A stretch of 64,000 bases of DNA from Spongiactinospora rosea. GTDB taxonomy: Bacteria; Actinomycetota; Actinomycetes; Streptosporangiales; Streptosporangiaceae. A program made the translations under genes and the position numbers. A model generated the notes under the pieces. It ran no database searches, was not told the DNA's origin, and saw only the letters and a program-made list of their open reading frames with translations. Location: positions 1 through 64,000 of the forward strand of contig NZ_QMEY01000032.1 of the NCBI RefSeq assembly GCF_003315795.1, given 5' to 3'. Of this stretch, positions 55,036 through 63,988 are shown one piece after another; within the stretch, counting starts at the first letter, position 1; each line of letters starts with the position of its first letter.

Positions 55036-56450
55036 CAGTGGCCGATCTCGGCGTTGTCCAGGACACCGAGCGCGTCGGGCACCAGGACGGCGGCCGAGTA
55101 GTAAGCGCTGACCAGATAGGACATGACGGCCTGCTCGTTGATGCCCATGAACCGCACGGACAGGCTCGGCTGGTACTCGTCGGGGATGCCGGTCTGGTGC
55201 AGGCCGACGACGCCCTGGTTGTTCTCGCCGGTGCGCATCAGCAGGACGGACGTGGTGCGGGCCTTGCTGATCGGCAGCTTGTCACAGGGCAGCACCGGCA
55301 CGCCGCGCCAGGCGGGGACCTTGTGCCCGGCGATGTCGACGCTGTCGGGGTAGACCCCGCGCTTGCTGCACTCGCGGCCGAACGCGGCGATGGCCTGCGG
55401 GTGGGCCAGGAAGACCGAGGGCTCCTTCCACACCAGCGCCAGCAGCTCGTCGAAGTCGTCCGGAGTGGGCGGGCCGGTGCGGGTGTGCACCCGCTGCTTG
55501 AGGTCGGCGTTGTGCAGCAGGCCGAAGTCGCGGTTGTTGATCATCTCGTGCTCCTGGCGCTCGCGCAGGGCCTCGATGGTCAGCCGGAGCTGCTGCTCGA
55601 CCTGGTTCATCGGCTGGTTGAACAGATCGGCCACCCGGGTGTGCACCCGCAGCACGGTCTGCGCCACGCTGAGCTGGTACTCGCGCGGCTCAAGCTCGTA
55701 GTCCACGAACGTGCCGGGCAGGACCGGCTCGCCGTCGTGGCCGGACGACAGCTCGATGGCGGACTCGCCGTAGGCGTCCTGGGCCTTGGTGGGGGCGGCC
55801 AGGTAGCGCGCGACGTGCTCGCGCAGCCCGTCGGAGGAGTCGATCAGCTCCTGCAGCGCCGCGCGCGGCAGCACGAGGACCGTTCCACCGGTGATCGCCT
55901 TGATCGAGTAGTCCCAGTCGCCTTCGGGCTCCACGATCTCGTGGTCGCCGAAGTAGTCGCCGTCGGCGAGCACGGCCAGCACGTTGTCCTCGCCGTACTG
56001 GCCTTCGCCGATCTTGTTGACCTTGCCGTGCGCGATGATGAACAGCTCCTGGGCCGGGGAGCCGCTGGTCACCAGGGTGTCGCCGACCTCGAAGGGCCGC
56101 TGCTCGAACCGGCCGGCGAGCGCGGTGAGCAACTCGGCGTCGTCGAACCCGCGCAACAGGCCCAGCTCGGTCAGCTCGGCCGGGATGACGCGGATGTCGG
56201 CGCCCGTGGAGGTGAAGCTGACCCGGCCGTCGCCGACCGCGTAGCTGAGGCGCCGGTTGACGCGGTATGTTCCACCGGACACCTGGACCCAGGGAAGCAC
56301 GCGCAGGAGCCACCGTGAGGTGATGCCCTGCATCTGCGGTACGGTCTTGGTCGTGGTCGCCAGATTACGTGCGGCGGCCGTACTCAGGCTCAGCTGCGAC
56401 GACTCTTCGACGCCTGCGCCGTTCTCCACCGTCTCGGTCACGATGCGCAC
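55035..56450 (-). CDS. Family 2B encapsulin shell protein (first of two)
   Basis: About 471 aa. GTG at 56450 is preferred because GGAG lies seven bases upstream, but TTG 56456 and GTG 56453 are possible. Same layout as the next gene: [16 protein letters not shown] start, cNMP-binding-like insert (~90-220, with [20 protein letters not shown]), then the E-loop and P-domain segments ([40 protein letters not shown]). It closely resembles its neighbour outside the insert, so the pair arose by duplication. It heads the operon; its promoter would lie in the 500-bp gap upstream. Confidence 0.92.
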   Translation of the reverse strand: MRIVTETVENGAGVEESSQLSLSTAAARNLATTTKTVPQMQGITSRWLLRVLPWVQVSGGTYRVNRRLSYAVGDGRVSFTSTGADIRVIPAELTELGLLRGFDDAELLTALAGRFEQRPFEVGDTLVTSGSPAQELFIIAHGKVNKIGEGQYGEDNVLAVLADGDYFGDHEIVEPEGDWDYSIKAITGGTVLVLPRAALQELIDSSDGLREHVARYLAAPTKAQDAYGESAIELSSGHDGEPVLPGTFVDYELEPREYQLSVAQTVLRVHTRVADLFNQPMNQVEQQLRLTIEALRERQEHEMINNRDFGLLHNADLKQRVHTRTGPPTPDDFDELLALVWKEPSVFLAHPQAIAAFGRECSKRGVYPDSVDIAGHKVPAWRGVPVLPCDKLPISKARTTSVLLMRTGENNQGVVGLHQTGIPDEYQPSLSVRFMGINEQAVMSYLVSAYYSAAVLVPDALGVLDNAEIGH

Positions 56451-56456
56451 CACCAA

Positions 56457-56952
56457 TCTCCATCGGGGGGATGGACATAACGGAATTGGTCAGACAGGTT
56501 GACCGGACGGATCACTGCAAATAGGGCATATGAGTGCGGCGTCTGCCGCCCGGCCTGTCTGATGTGGGGAAACTCAGGACCACCGGACTACGCGCGCACA
56601 CGCGCACGGCCCATGGCGAATCTATCGAGCTTTACCCTACCGAGGGTGTACAGGGCGAATCCTTTGCGGATTCGGCCGGGTTTTCGTGGACGCCCACCAG
56701 TATGCTTGTGCGCCATTCTGAAGTCAATGAGTCACTAACCGCAACGGGAATTACCACTTTTCCCGCTTAATTCCGGCTTCACCCGGAGTTGCCGTGTGGT
56801 CAATATTTTCCGACCTAGGGGATCAATCGGTCGTTAGTGGTATATAGTGACTTTTGTCGCATTCGCCCATTTTGTCGGCGTTACCGGGTGATCCTTCGCG
56901 ATCGGATGAAGTGGGCGTTCAGCCGGACAGACGGGCACTACCCTGGCCCGCT
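56457..56952. other. Non-coding gap between encapsulin operon and membrane-protein gene
   Basis: A divergent intergenic region of ~500 bp. It is AT-richer than the surroundings around 56740-56870 (GTCAATATTTTCCG, GTGGTATATAGTGAC), where promoters for both directions may lie. No small ORF with an RBS and sensible composition was found. Confidence 0.5.
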
Positions 56953-57624
56953 ATGACGTACGGCGCGCCTCATCACCGACCCCCTCAGCAGAACGCTCCA
57001 CACCCCCACCACCAGCGGTGGCGTCCGCCCATGGGCCACCCGCCGGTCGTGATCGACGTGGCCGCGGGGGCGAGGCGCAAGGCCGTGATCGGTGGGTCGG
57101 TCTCCGGCGTCGTCGGGCTCATCGCCATCGTGTCGGTGTTCACCGGCCAGGTGCTCGGCGGGCAGGCGACCTACGTCACGGGGTTCATCATCGGCCTGGT
57201 GTTCCTGCTGATCGGGCTACTGCCAGTGATCGCCTGGCGGAAGCTCACCCGGCCGCGCAAGCTCGTCTTCGACATGGGCGGCGTGCGCTGGGACGACCCG
57301 CAGGGCAAGCCCTGGGCCGTCCCGTGGCACGATCTGTCCGCCGTCGTCATCTCACGGTCCAAGCAGCCAAGGGTCCAGCCCAGCGACTACGTCCTGCGCA
57401 AGATCATGGTCCGCCTGGACCTCCATCCCGCCGACCCCGCGTTCCGGGGCCGGCATCCGGAGATGGAGCATCTGTGGGAGTTCCACAGGGTCAAGAACGG
57501 CTACCGGCTGCCGCTCGGGTCCTCTCCCGCCTACATCCCGATCATCGAGGGCGCCATGCGGGCCTTCGCCCCCGGGCTCTACCAGGGGATTCGCGACGAG
57601 GGGTTCGTCGGCGGGCTCGTGTAG
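56953..57624 (+). CDS. Membrane protein with PH-like cytosolic domain
   Basis: A 223-aa protein starting at ATG 56953. A Pro/His-rich N-terminus (~1-35) precedes two membrane helices (VIGGSVSGVVGLIAIVSVF; TGFIIGLVFLLIGLLPVIAW). A soluble domain follows (~100-223; KLVFDMGGVRWDDPQG, then VPWHDLSAVVIS) that resembles the PH-like domain common in actinobacterial membrane proteins. Function unknown. Confidence 0.75.
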   Translation: MTYGAPHHRPPQQNAPHPHHQRWRPPMGHPPVVIDVAAGARRKAVIGGSVSGVVGLIAIVSVFTGQVLGGQATYVTGFIIGLVFLLIGLLPVIAWRKLTRPRKLVFDMGGVRWDDPQGKPWAVPWHDLSAVVISRSKQPRVQPSDYVLRKIMVRLDLHPADPAFRGRHPEMEHLWEFHRVKNGYRLPLGSSPAYIPIIEGAMRAFAPGLYQGIRDEGFVGGLV

Positions 57625-57638
57625 GGGTCAGTGGGGGC

Positions 57639-57788
57639 TCACCTGCCGCGGCGGCGCCAGCGGTCCAGCAGGCCGCGGGCCTTCTGCCGATTGCGCGGGT
57701 CGTTGGCCATCCGCTTGGCCTTCTCCACGGCCTGCCGGCCCTGCGGGCTGCTGAGGTAGCGGCGGACCTTGTCTACCAGTGATGCCAT
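57639..57788 (-). CDS. Small basic protein, 49 aa
   Basis: ATG at 57788 has AGGAGG seven bases upstream (minus strand). The peptide (MASLVDKVRRYLSSPQGRQA, VEKAKRMANDPRNRQKARGL, then LDRWRRRGR) is amphipathic and strongly basic, with a good start signal and actinomycete codon use. Similar 50-60 residue proteins, unnamed, are common in Streptosporangiales and Streptomyces. It may bind nucleic acid or membrane. Confidence 0.75.
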   Translation of the reverse strand: MASLVDKVRRYLSSPQGRQAVEKAKRMANDPRNRQKARGLLDRWRRRGR

Positions 57789-57938
57789 GTTCGCCTCCTT
57801 GCGTTGTCCTCCCACTACCCTGCGTTCCGCCTTCGATGCGCCCCGGATGATCTGGCCCAGCTATAGGCCGCGGGTTTGCCCTCTCGTGAGGTGAAATCGC
57901 CTATACATGAGCAAATAGCCGGATGTCAGGTTTCGGGG

Positions 57939-59012
57939 ATGAGTGCGGAGAACATGGCTGCCAACGCGCCGCACGGCGAGCGATCCGTGCGCACGCGGAT
58001 CATGGGGACGGTGCTGCCCCGACTCGGGTTGTTCCTGGTCGTGGCGCTGCCCGCCACCTACCTCGCGGTACGCGCGGCCCCCTCGCCGGGTGTGGCGCTG
58101 GCGACCGGGCTCGCGGTGCTGGGGGTCACGGTGCTGGTCGTGGCGGGGCTGGTCGTGCGGCGCGCGGCCGGGCGTACGGCCCGGCGGGTGGAACGGATGG
58201 GTACGGCGCTGCGCGAGGCCACCGCCGCCGACCTCGGCCGCAGGATGCCCGTGCCGCCCCGGCCCCGCGACGGCGACGAGGTGGACCGGCTGGCCGCGGC
58301 GGTGAACCGGACCCTGGACCGGCTGGAACGCGCTGTGGAGTACGAGCGGCGGTTCGCCTCGGACGCGTCGCACGAGCTGCGCACACCGCTGACCGGGCTG
58401 CGCACGCGCATCGAGTTCGCGCTGGCCGACCGTGAAGAGACCGACCCCTGGCAGACGCTCAAGGACGTACTGAAGGACGCCGACCGCATCCAGGCCATCG
58501 TGGAGGACCTGCACACCCTGTCCCTCCTGGACGCCGGGCACCGTCCCCGCAGGGAGCCCGTGGACCTGTCCGCGCTGACCAGGGCGGTGCTGTCCGCCTC
58601 CCCCACGCGGGTGCCGGTGTCCACCGACATCGCGCTCGGCGTGGCCGTGCCGGGCGACCCGTTCCAGCTCAGGGCCCTGGTGACGAACCTGCTGACCAAC
58701 GCCGAGCGGCACGCGAACAGCGCGGTGTCGATCACGGTGTCCGCCGGTGAGGGCACGGCCGTGCTGGTGGTGACCGACGACGGCGGCGGCATCGCCCCGG
58801 CGGACCGCGAGCGGGTCTTCAAGCGGTTCAGCCGCCTGGACACCGCCCGCAGCCGGGATCGGGGCGGCACCGGGCTGGGCCTGTCCATCGCCAGGGACAT
58901 CGCCGCGGCCCACGACGGCCAGCTCCGCGTCGAGGACCCGGTGAACGGCCAGGGCGCGCGGCTGGTGCTGCGGCTGCCGCTGACGGCCGAGCGCGCATCC
59001 ATCACTTCATGA
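57939..59012 (+). CDS. Orphan sensor histidine kinase
   Basis: A 357-aa protein with two membrane helices (~20-70), a HAMP linker (~72-125), a HisKA domain with ASDASHELRTPLTGLRTRIE (phospho-His near 144), and a HATPase_c domain with NLLTNAERHAN (N box), VTDDGGGIAP (G1), FKRFSRLDTA (F) and GGTGLGLSIARDI (G2). The start ATG 57939 is chosen over a longer in-frame start at 57876 on composition. The periplasmic loop is very short, so it probably senses within the membrane. No response regulator gene is adjacent. Confidence 0.9.
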   Translation: MSAENMAANAPHGERSVRTRIMGTVLPRLGLFLVVALPATYLAVRAAPSPGVALATGLAVLGVTVLVVAGLVVRRAAGRTARRVERMGTALREATAADLGRRMPVPPRPRDGDEVDRLAAAVNRTLDRLERAVEYERRFASDASHELRTPLTGLRTRIEFALADREETDPWQTLKDVLKDADRIQAIVEDLHTLSLLDAGHRPRREPVDLSALTRAVLSASPTRVPVSTDIALGVAVPGDPFQLRALVTNLLTNAERHANSAVSITVSAGEGTAVLVVTDDGGGIAPADRERVFKRFSRLDTARSRDRGGTGLGLSIARDIAAAHDGQLRVEDPVNGQGARLVLRLPLTAERASITS

Positions 59013-59071
59013 ACACATTAAGCGCAAATACGCTCCTTTATCACCCTCAACAGCGGTAACATGATCACGCT

Positions 59072-60742
59072 ATGTCATCGGGAGACCAGCACGACGCGCT
59101 CGGCAGCGGCTACCAACTGCTCGACAAGATCGGCGAAGGGGCCATGGGCGCGGTCTGGCGTGCCGTGGACCGGCGTACCGGTGAGCACGTCGCCGCCAAG
59201 CTGCTGCACGGCCGCCTCCTCGACGATCCGGACATCGTCGGGCGTTTCGTACAAGAGCGCAGCGTCCTGCTCCGGCTGCGCCACCATGGCATCGTCGCCA
59301 TCCGCGACTTCGTGATCGAGGGGTCGCGCGTCGCGATCGTGATGGACCTCGTCGAGGGCGCCGACCTCGGCCGCTATCTGCGCGAGCGCGGCACGCTGCC
59401 GCCCGCCGAGGCCGTCGGGATCGTCATCGAGCTGGCCGGGGCGCTGGCCGCCGCGCACGCGGCCGGGGTGGTCCACCGCGACGTCAAACCGGCGAACGTC
59501 CTGCTCGGCCGTTCCGTGATGCTGACCGACTTCGGCGTCGCGCGCATCCTCCAGGGCCCCGCGGCGGCGGCGACCGCCGTGGTGGGCACGCCGATCTACA
59601 TGGCCCCCGAGGCGATCGAGGGGGCCAGCGCCGCCCCGGCCGCCGACGTGTACGCGCTCGGCATGGTCCTCTACGAGCTGCTGGCCGGGCGGGCGCCGTT
59701 CGCGGGCGGCAACCACCTGAGCGCGCTGCACAGCGCGTTCAACATGACCCCCAGGCGGCTGCCGGGGATGGGCGACGAGATCTGGTCGATCATCCAGGAC
59801 GCCACGGCCAAGGACCCCGCCCGGCGGCCCACGGTCCCGGTGCTGGCGGAGCGGCTGCGCGCGGTGCTGCCCGCCGTACAGGGGACGGGGGCGCTGCCCC
59901 GGGTGCATCGGGACGCGCCGCTCGCGCTCACGACCGTGCCGGTCGAGCGGGCCGCGCAGGCCGCGCCCACGCGGCGGCGACGCAAGCGCGTGATCGCCGC
60001 GGTCAGCAGCGTCGTGGCGGCCGGGGCGCTGACCCTGGTCGCGGTCCAGTTCGCGAACGCCGGGAGCGGCCCGGCCGATCCGCACCCCACGCCCGTGGCG
60101 GCCGGTCGTACGGTCGCGCCCACGCCGGAGGTCTCCCTGGCGCCTCCGCAGGTGGTGGAACTCAGCCCCACCGCCACGCCGGAGAAGACCGATAAGTCCG
60201 GCAAATCAGACAAGAAGCAGGACCCCTCCTCCGCCCGCCGCCCCGCCACCTCCGACTCCCACGTCACCGCCCCGCCCACCAAGCGCGCCGACAAGCCCTC
60301 CAAGGGCGAGACCTCCCCCAAGCCGACGAAAACGGCAAGCCCGTCTCCCGCGAAGCCATCCTTCATCCAGGAGGGCCCCGTGCGCCGCGACGAGATGCGC
60401 TGCCGCGAGCCCTGGCTGGTGGTGGCCAAGGCCGGGATCGCGATGCGCCCGTGCATCCGGGTCAAGGACGGCATCATGGCCGTCATGGGTCAGGTACGCG
60501 GCTCCAAGGGCGTCACCGCCGACGCCCACGTCGAGCTGTGGCGGCCGGGCGTCGGCACGATGCTCGGGCCCTACATCTGCAACGGTATGCGCTTCACCTA
60601 CGACGGCCAGATCAAGACCTGCGGCTGGTTCAAGGTGGACCCGCCGGACGGCGCGACCTACCAGGCCAGGCAGCGGTGGCGGCTGTCCGGCAAGGGCGGC
60701 GACTTCAACGGCGGCGCGCAGTCGGCCGGGCTGGAGTGGTAG
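59072..60742 (+). CDS. Membrane Ser/Thr protein kinase with extracellular domain
   Basis: A 556-aa PknB-type kinase: glycine loop KIGEGAMGAVWRAVD (~19), VHRDVKPANVLL (~134), DFGVAR (~153) and APE in YMAPEAIEG. One membrane helix (VIAAVSSVVAAGALTLVAVQ, ~307-327) follows. A Pro/Ser/Thr/Lys-rich stalk (~340-435) leads to an extracellular domain (~440-556) with four Cys (MRCREPW, MRPCIRV, YICNGMR, KTCGWF) that should form two disulfides. This end domain is not PASTA and was not recognised. Confidence 0.92.
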   Translation: MSSGDQHDALGSGYQLLDKIGEGAMGAVWRAVDRRTGEHVAAKLLHGRLLDDPDIVGRFVQERSVLLRLRHHGIVAIRDFVIEGSRVAIVMDLVEGADLGRYLRERGTLPPAEAVGIVIELAGALAAAHAAGVVHRDVKPANVLLGRSVMLTDFGVARILQGPAAAATAVVGTPIYMAPEAIEGASAAPAADVYALGMVLYELLAGRAPFAGGNHLSALHSAFNMTPRRLPGMGDEIWSIIQDATAKDPARRPTVPVLAERLRAVLPAVQGTGALPRVHRDAPLALTTVPVERAAQAAPTRRRRKRVIAAVSSVVAAGALTLVAVQFANAGSGPADPHPTPVAAGRTVAPTPEVSLAPPQVVELSPTATPEKTDKSGKSDKKQDPSSARRPATSDSHVTAPPTKRADKPSKGETSPKPTKTASPSPAKPSFIQEGPVRRDEMRCREPWLVVAKAGIAMRPCIRVKDGIMAVMGQVRGSKGVTADAHVELWRPGVGTMLGPYICNGMRFTYDGQIKTCGWFKVDPPDGATYQARQRWRLSGKGGDFNGGAQSAGLEW

Positions 60743-60746
60743 TCGT

Positions 60747-61952
60747 TCAGGTGACCGCGAGGCGGCGGGTGTAGCGCTCGTCGTGCCACGGTTCGGCCGC
60801 GAAGACCTCGGTCAGCGCGGTCGCGGCGTCGTAGACGTCCACGTACCGCAGGTACAGCGGCGCGAACCCGAACCGCAGGATGTCCGGGGCGCGGAAGTCG
60901 CCCTGCACGCCGCGTTCGGCCAGCGCGCGGACGACCGGGTAGCCGTGCGGATGGCGGAAGGACACCTGGCTGCCGCGCCGCGCGGGCTCGCGCGGGGTGG
61001 CCAGCCGTAGGTCCGGGTGAGCGGATTCGGCCAGCTCGATGAACAGCGACGTCAGCGCGAGGCTCTTGGCGCGGACCGCGGCGAGGTCGGCCCGCTCGAA
61101 GATCTCCAGCGCGGCGTCCAGCGCGGCGAACGACAGTACGTGCGGGGTGCTCACCGCGAATCCGCGGACGCCCTCGGCCGGGCGGAAGGACGGCTCGAAG
61201 GCGAACGGCTCGGCGTGGGCGTACCAGCCGGTGAGCGCGTTGCGCGCGGTGCCGTGGTGGCGCGGGTTGACGTACAGGAAGGCCGGGGACCCCGGACCGC
61301 CGTTGAGGTACTTGTACGTGCATCCGACCGCGAAGTCCGCGGCCGAGACGTCCACCGGAAACGCGCCGACGCTGTGGCACACGTCCCACACCATCAGCGC
61401 GCCCGCCGCCTGGACCCGCGCGGTCACCTCGGCGACGTCGCGGCGCTCGCCGGTGCTGTAGACCACCTCCGACAGCAGCACCACGGCCACGTCGTCGCCG
61501 ACGTGGGGCCAGTCGCGCACCTCGTAGCCGTCCAGCAGGGCGGCCAGGCCCTCGGCGATGTACCGGTCGGTGGGGAACTCCCCGAGGTCGGCGACGATCA
61601 CCCTGCGGTCCGGGCGCAGCTTGAGCGCGGCGGCCAGCGCCTGGAAGACCGCGATGGAGGTGGTGTTGCCGGCCACCACCTGGCCCGGCCCCGCGCCGAT
61701 CAGCGGCGCGATCCGGTCGCCCATGGCCAGCGGCTGGGCAAACCAGCCGGCGGTGTTCCAGCCGCCGACCAGCTCACCGCCCCACTCCCGCTCCACCGCC
61801 CGGGCGACCCGGGCCGCGGCGCTCTTGGGCGGCGCGCCGAGCGAGTTGCCCGCCAGGTAGATCCGGTCGTCGGGCAGGGTGAACTCGGCGCGGAAACCGG
61901 CGAGCGGGTCTGTGGCGTCCAGGGCCTGGCATTCGTCGCGGGACAGGGTCAT
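60747..61952 (-). CDS. kynU: Kynureninase
   Basis: A 401-aa PLP enzyme of the aminotransferase-V fold: IYLAGNSLGAPPKSA, NTTSIAVFQALAA (phosphate binding), VWDVCHSVGAFPVD (PLP-pyridine Asp), TYKYLNGGPGSPAFLYV (Schiff-base Lys), and a C-terminal FRAPDILRFGFAPLYLRYVD. It cleaves kynurenine or 3-hydroxykynurenine to anthranilate or 3-hydroxyanthranilate plus alanine. Third gene of the operon with the dioxygenase and ALDH; it starts 29 bp after the dioxygenase stop. Confidence 0.95.
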   Translation of the reverse strand: MTLSRDECQALDATDPLAGFRAEFTLPDDRIYLAGNSLGAPPKSAAARVARAVEREWGGELVGGWNTAGWFAQPLAMGDRIAPLIGAGPGQVVAGNTTSIAVFQALAAALKLRPDRRVIVADLGEFPTDRYIAEGLAALLDGYEVRDWPHVGDDVAVVLLSEVVYSTGERRDVAEVTARVQAAGALMVWDVCHSVGAFPVDVSAADFAVGCTYKYLNGGPGSPAFLYVNPRHHGTARNALTGWYAHAEPFAFEPSFRPAEGVRGFAVSTPHVLSFAALDAALEIFERADLAAVRAKSLALTSLFIELAESAHPDLRLATPREPARRGSQVSFRHPHGYPVVRALAERGVQGDFRAPDILRFGFAPLYLRYVDVYDAATALTEVFAAEPWHDERYTRRLAVT

Positions 61953-61981
61953 GCGTGTTCCTCCGGTGCGTGGGTCACCCG

Positions 61982-62497
61982 TCAGCCCTTGCCGGGGTGG
62001 TGGGCCCCGCAGGCGTCGCAGGTGCGGGCCTTCTCGTCGGCGTAGAACGCCTCGAAGACCGGCGGCAGGTCGACCACGATGTCGCGTACCTGCAGCTCCA
62101 CCTCGTGGACCAGGTTGCCGCACTCCTGGCAGTACCACTGGAAGCGCTCCAGCGTGCCCTCCGGCCGGACCTTCTCCACCAGGAAGCCGATCGAACCGGG
62201 CTCGGGGCGCTGCGGCGAGTGCGGCAGGTTGCGCGGCAGCAGCCACATCTGGCCTTCGCGGATGTGGACGGTGTCGGGGCCCTCCGGCGTGATGACGTTG
62301 ACGTGCATGTTGCCGCGGACCTGGTAGAACAGCTCCTCGTACGGGTCCACGTGGTAGTCGGTGCGGGCGTTGGGGCCGCCGACGACCATGACCACCAGGT
62401 CGTCCGCGCCCTCGAAGATCACCTTGTTGCCGACCGGCGGTTTGAGCAGGTGGGCGTGCTCGTCGATCCACTTCGTGAAGTCGATGGGTGGGATCAT
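61982..62497 (-). CDS. nbaC: 3-hydroxyanthranilate 3,4-dioxygenase
   Basis: A 171-aa cupin enzyme starting MIPPIDFTKWIDEH with GGAGGA just upstream. The Fe ligands lie in TDYHVDPYEELFYQVRG (His, Glu) and LLPRNLPHSPQRPEPGSI (His). The C-terminal rubredoxin-like iron site is ...WYCQECGNLVH... and ...RTCDACGAHHPGKG, the form found in bacteria. It opens the ring of 3-hydroxyanthranilate to 2-amino-3-carboxymuconate semialdehyde. It lies between kynU and the ALDH gene. Confidence 0.95.
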   Translation of the reverse strand: MIPPIDFTKWIDEHAHLLKPPVGNKVIFEGADDLVVMVVGGPNARTDYHVDPYEELFYQVRGNMHVNVITPEGPDTVHIREGQMWLLPRNLPHSPQRPEPGSIGFLVEKVRPEGTLERFQWYCQECGNLVHEVELQVRDIVVDLPPVFEAFYADEKARTCDACGAHHPGKG

Positions 62498-62566
62498 GGG
62501 CGTCCTCCGCTGCAGACGTGCGGTAAGTCTCGTTTTATCCGGCAAAGCCGGACATATCAACCAGGT

Positions 62567-63988
62567 TCAGGCGTCCTCCAGCTTGATCGTCACCGTGGAG
62601 GGCTCGGAGTAGAAGTCCAGCGAGTGGACGCCGCCCTCGCGGCCGATCCCGGACAGCCGCAGCCCGCCGAACGGCGTGCGCAGGTCGCGCAGGAACCAGG
62701 TGTTGACCCACACCAGCCCGGCCTGGACGGCGGCGGCCACCCGATGCGCCCGGGACAGGTCGCGCGTCCACACCGTGGCCGCCAGGCCGTACCGGCTGTC
62801 GTTGGCCAGCGCGACCGCCTCGGCCTCGGTGTCGAACGGCGCGATGTGGCACACGGGCCCGAAGATCTCCTCCTGGTTCACCCGCGAACCCTGCGGCAGG
62901 CCGGTGAGAACGGTCGGCTCGACGTGGTAGCCGCTCTCCGCCCAGGGCGGGACGCCGCCCCCGGCCAATACCTCCGCGCCCTCGGACGCCGCCAGCCGGT
63001 AGTACGAGAGCACCTTCTCGCGGTGACCGGCCGAGATCATCGGCATCGGCTCGCGCTCGCGGGACAGCTCCTCGGCGCGTTTGGCCAGCCGCCTGGCGAA
63101 CTCCTCGTAGATCGGCCGCTCGACGTACAGCCGTTCGGTGCACAGGCAGACCTGGCCGCCGTTGGTGAACACCGAGCGCACCGAGCCCTCCACGGCCGCG
63201 TCCAGGCGGGCATCCGCGAAGATCAGCCCGGCGTTCTTGCCGCCCAGCTCGAACGAGATCGGCTTGACGCCGTCGGCGACGGTCCGCATGATCGCCGACC
63301 CGGTACGGCTCTCGCCGGTGAACGTCACGCCGTCCACCCCCGGGTGCCCGGCCAGGAACTCCCCCGCCGACCCCGCGCCCGGCCCGTTGACCACGTTGAG
63401 CACGCCGGCGGGCAGCCCCACCTGGGCCGCGATGTCCGCCAGCACGGCGGCCGACCCCGGCGTCAGCTCGGACGGCTTGATCACGATCGTGTTGCCCGCC
63501 ACCAGCGCCGCCCCGGCCTTCCAGGTGGTCAGCAGGAACGGCAGGTTCCACGGGACGATCACCGCCACCACTCCGAGCGGACGGCGGATGGTGTAGCTCA
63601 GCGTACCGGGCAGGTGGTACGCGTTGTCCGGACGCTGGGCGGCTATGTCGGCGAACACCCTGAAGTTGGCGGCTCCGCGTGGGATGTCCAGCGTGCGGGC
63701 CTGCACGGCGTCCTTACCGGTGTCGGCGACCTCGGCGGCCACCAGGTCGTCGAACCGCGCCTCCATGCCGTCCGCGAGCCGCCGCAGCCACGCCGCGCGC
63801 TCGGCCACCGGCAGCGCGGCCCAGCCCGGCTGCGCGCGCCTGGCGGCCGTCACGGCCCGGTCCACGGTCTCGCGTCCGGCCTCGTGGATCCGGCCGATCT
63901 CGGCCCCGGTCACCGGGTCGTGGTTGGCGAAGGTGGCGCCCTCCGCGATCCACTCACCGCCGATGAAATGACCGTTCTGGTATGACAT
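62567..63988 (-). CDS. Aldehyde dehydrogenase, probably 2-aminomuconate semialdehyde dehydrogenase
   Basis: A 473-aa ALDH starting at ATG 63988 after GAGGAGG. Catalytic features: VPWNLPFLLTTWKAGAALVA (Asn), KPSELTP, FELGGKNAGLIF (general-base Glu), and GGQVCLCTERLYV (catalytic Cys). EEIFGPVCHIAPF is also typical. The neighbours (3-hydroxyanthranilate dioxygenase and kynureninase) and its resemblance to hydroxymuconate-type ALDHs point to oxidation of 2-aminomuconate semialdehyde. An ACMSD decarboxylase gene would be expected upstream, beyond the window edge. Confidence 0.88.
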   Translation of the reverse strand: MSYQNGHFIGGEWIAEGATFANHDPVTGAEIGRIHEAGRETVDRAVTAARRAQPGWAALPVAERAAWLRRLADGMEARFDDLVAAEVADTGKDAVQARTLDIPRGAANFRVFADIAAQRPDNAYHLPGTLSYTIRRPLGVVAVIVPWNLPFLLTTWKAGAALVAGNTIVIKPSELTPGSAAVLADIAAQVGLPAGVLNVVNGPGAGSAGEFLAGHPGVDGVTFTGESRTGSAIMRTVADGVKPISFELGGKNAGLIFADARLDAAVEGSVRSVFTNGGQVCLCTERLYVERPIYEEFARRLAKRAEELSREREPMPMISAGHREKVLSYYRLAASEGAEVLAGGGVPPWAESGYHVEPTVLTGLPQGSRVNQEEIFGPVCHIAPFDTEAEAVALANDSRYGLAATVWTRDLSRAHRVAAAVQAGLVWVNTWFLRDLRTPFGGLRLSGIGREGGVHSLDFYSEPSTVTIKLEDA

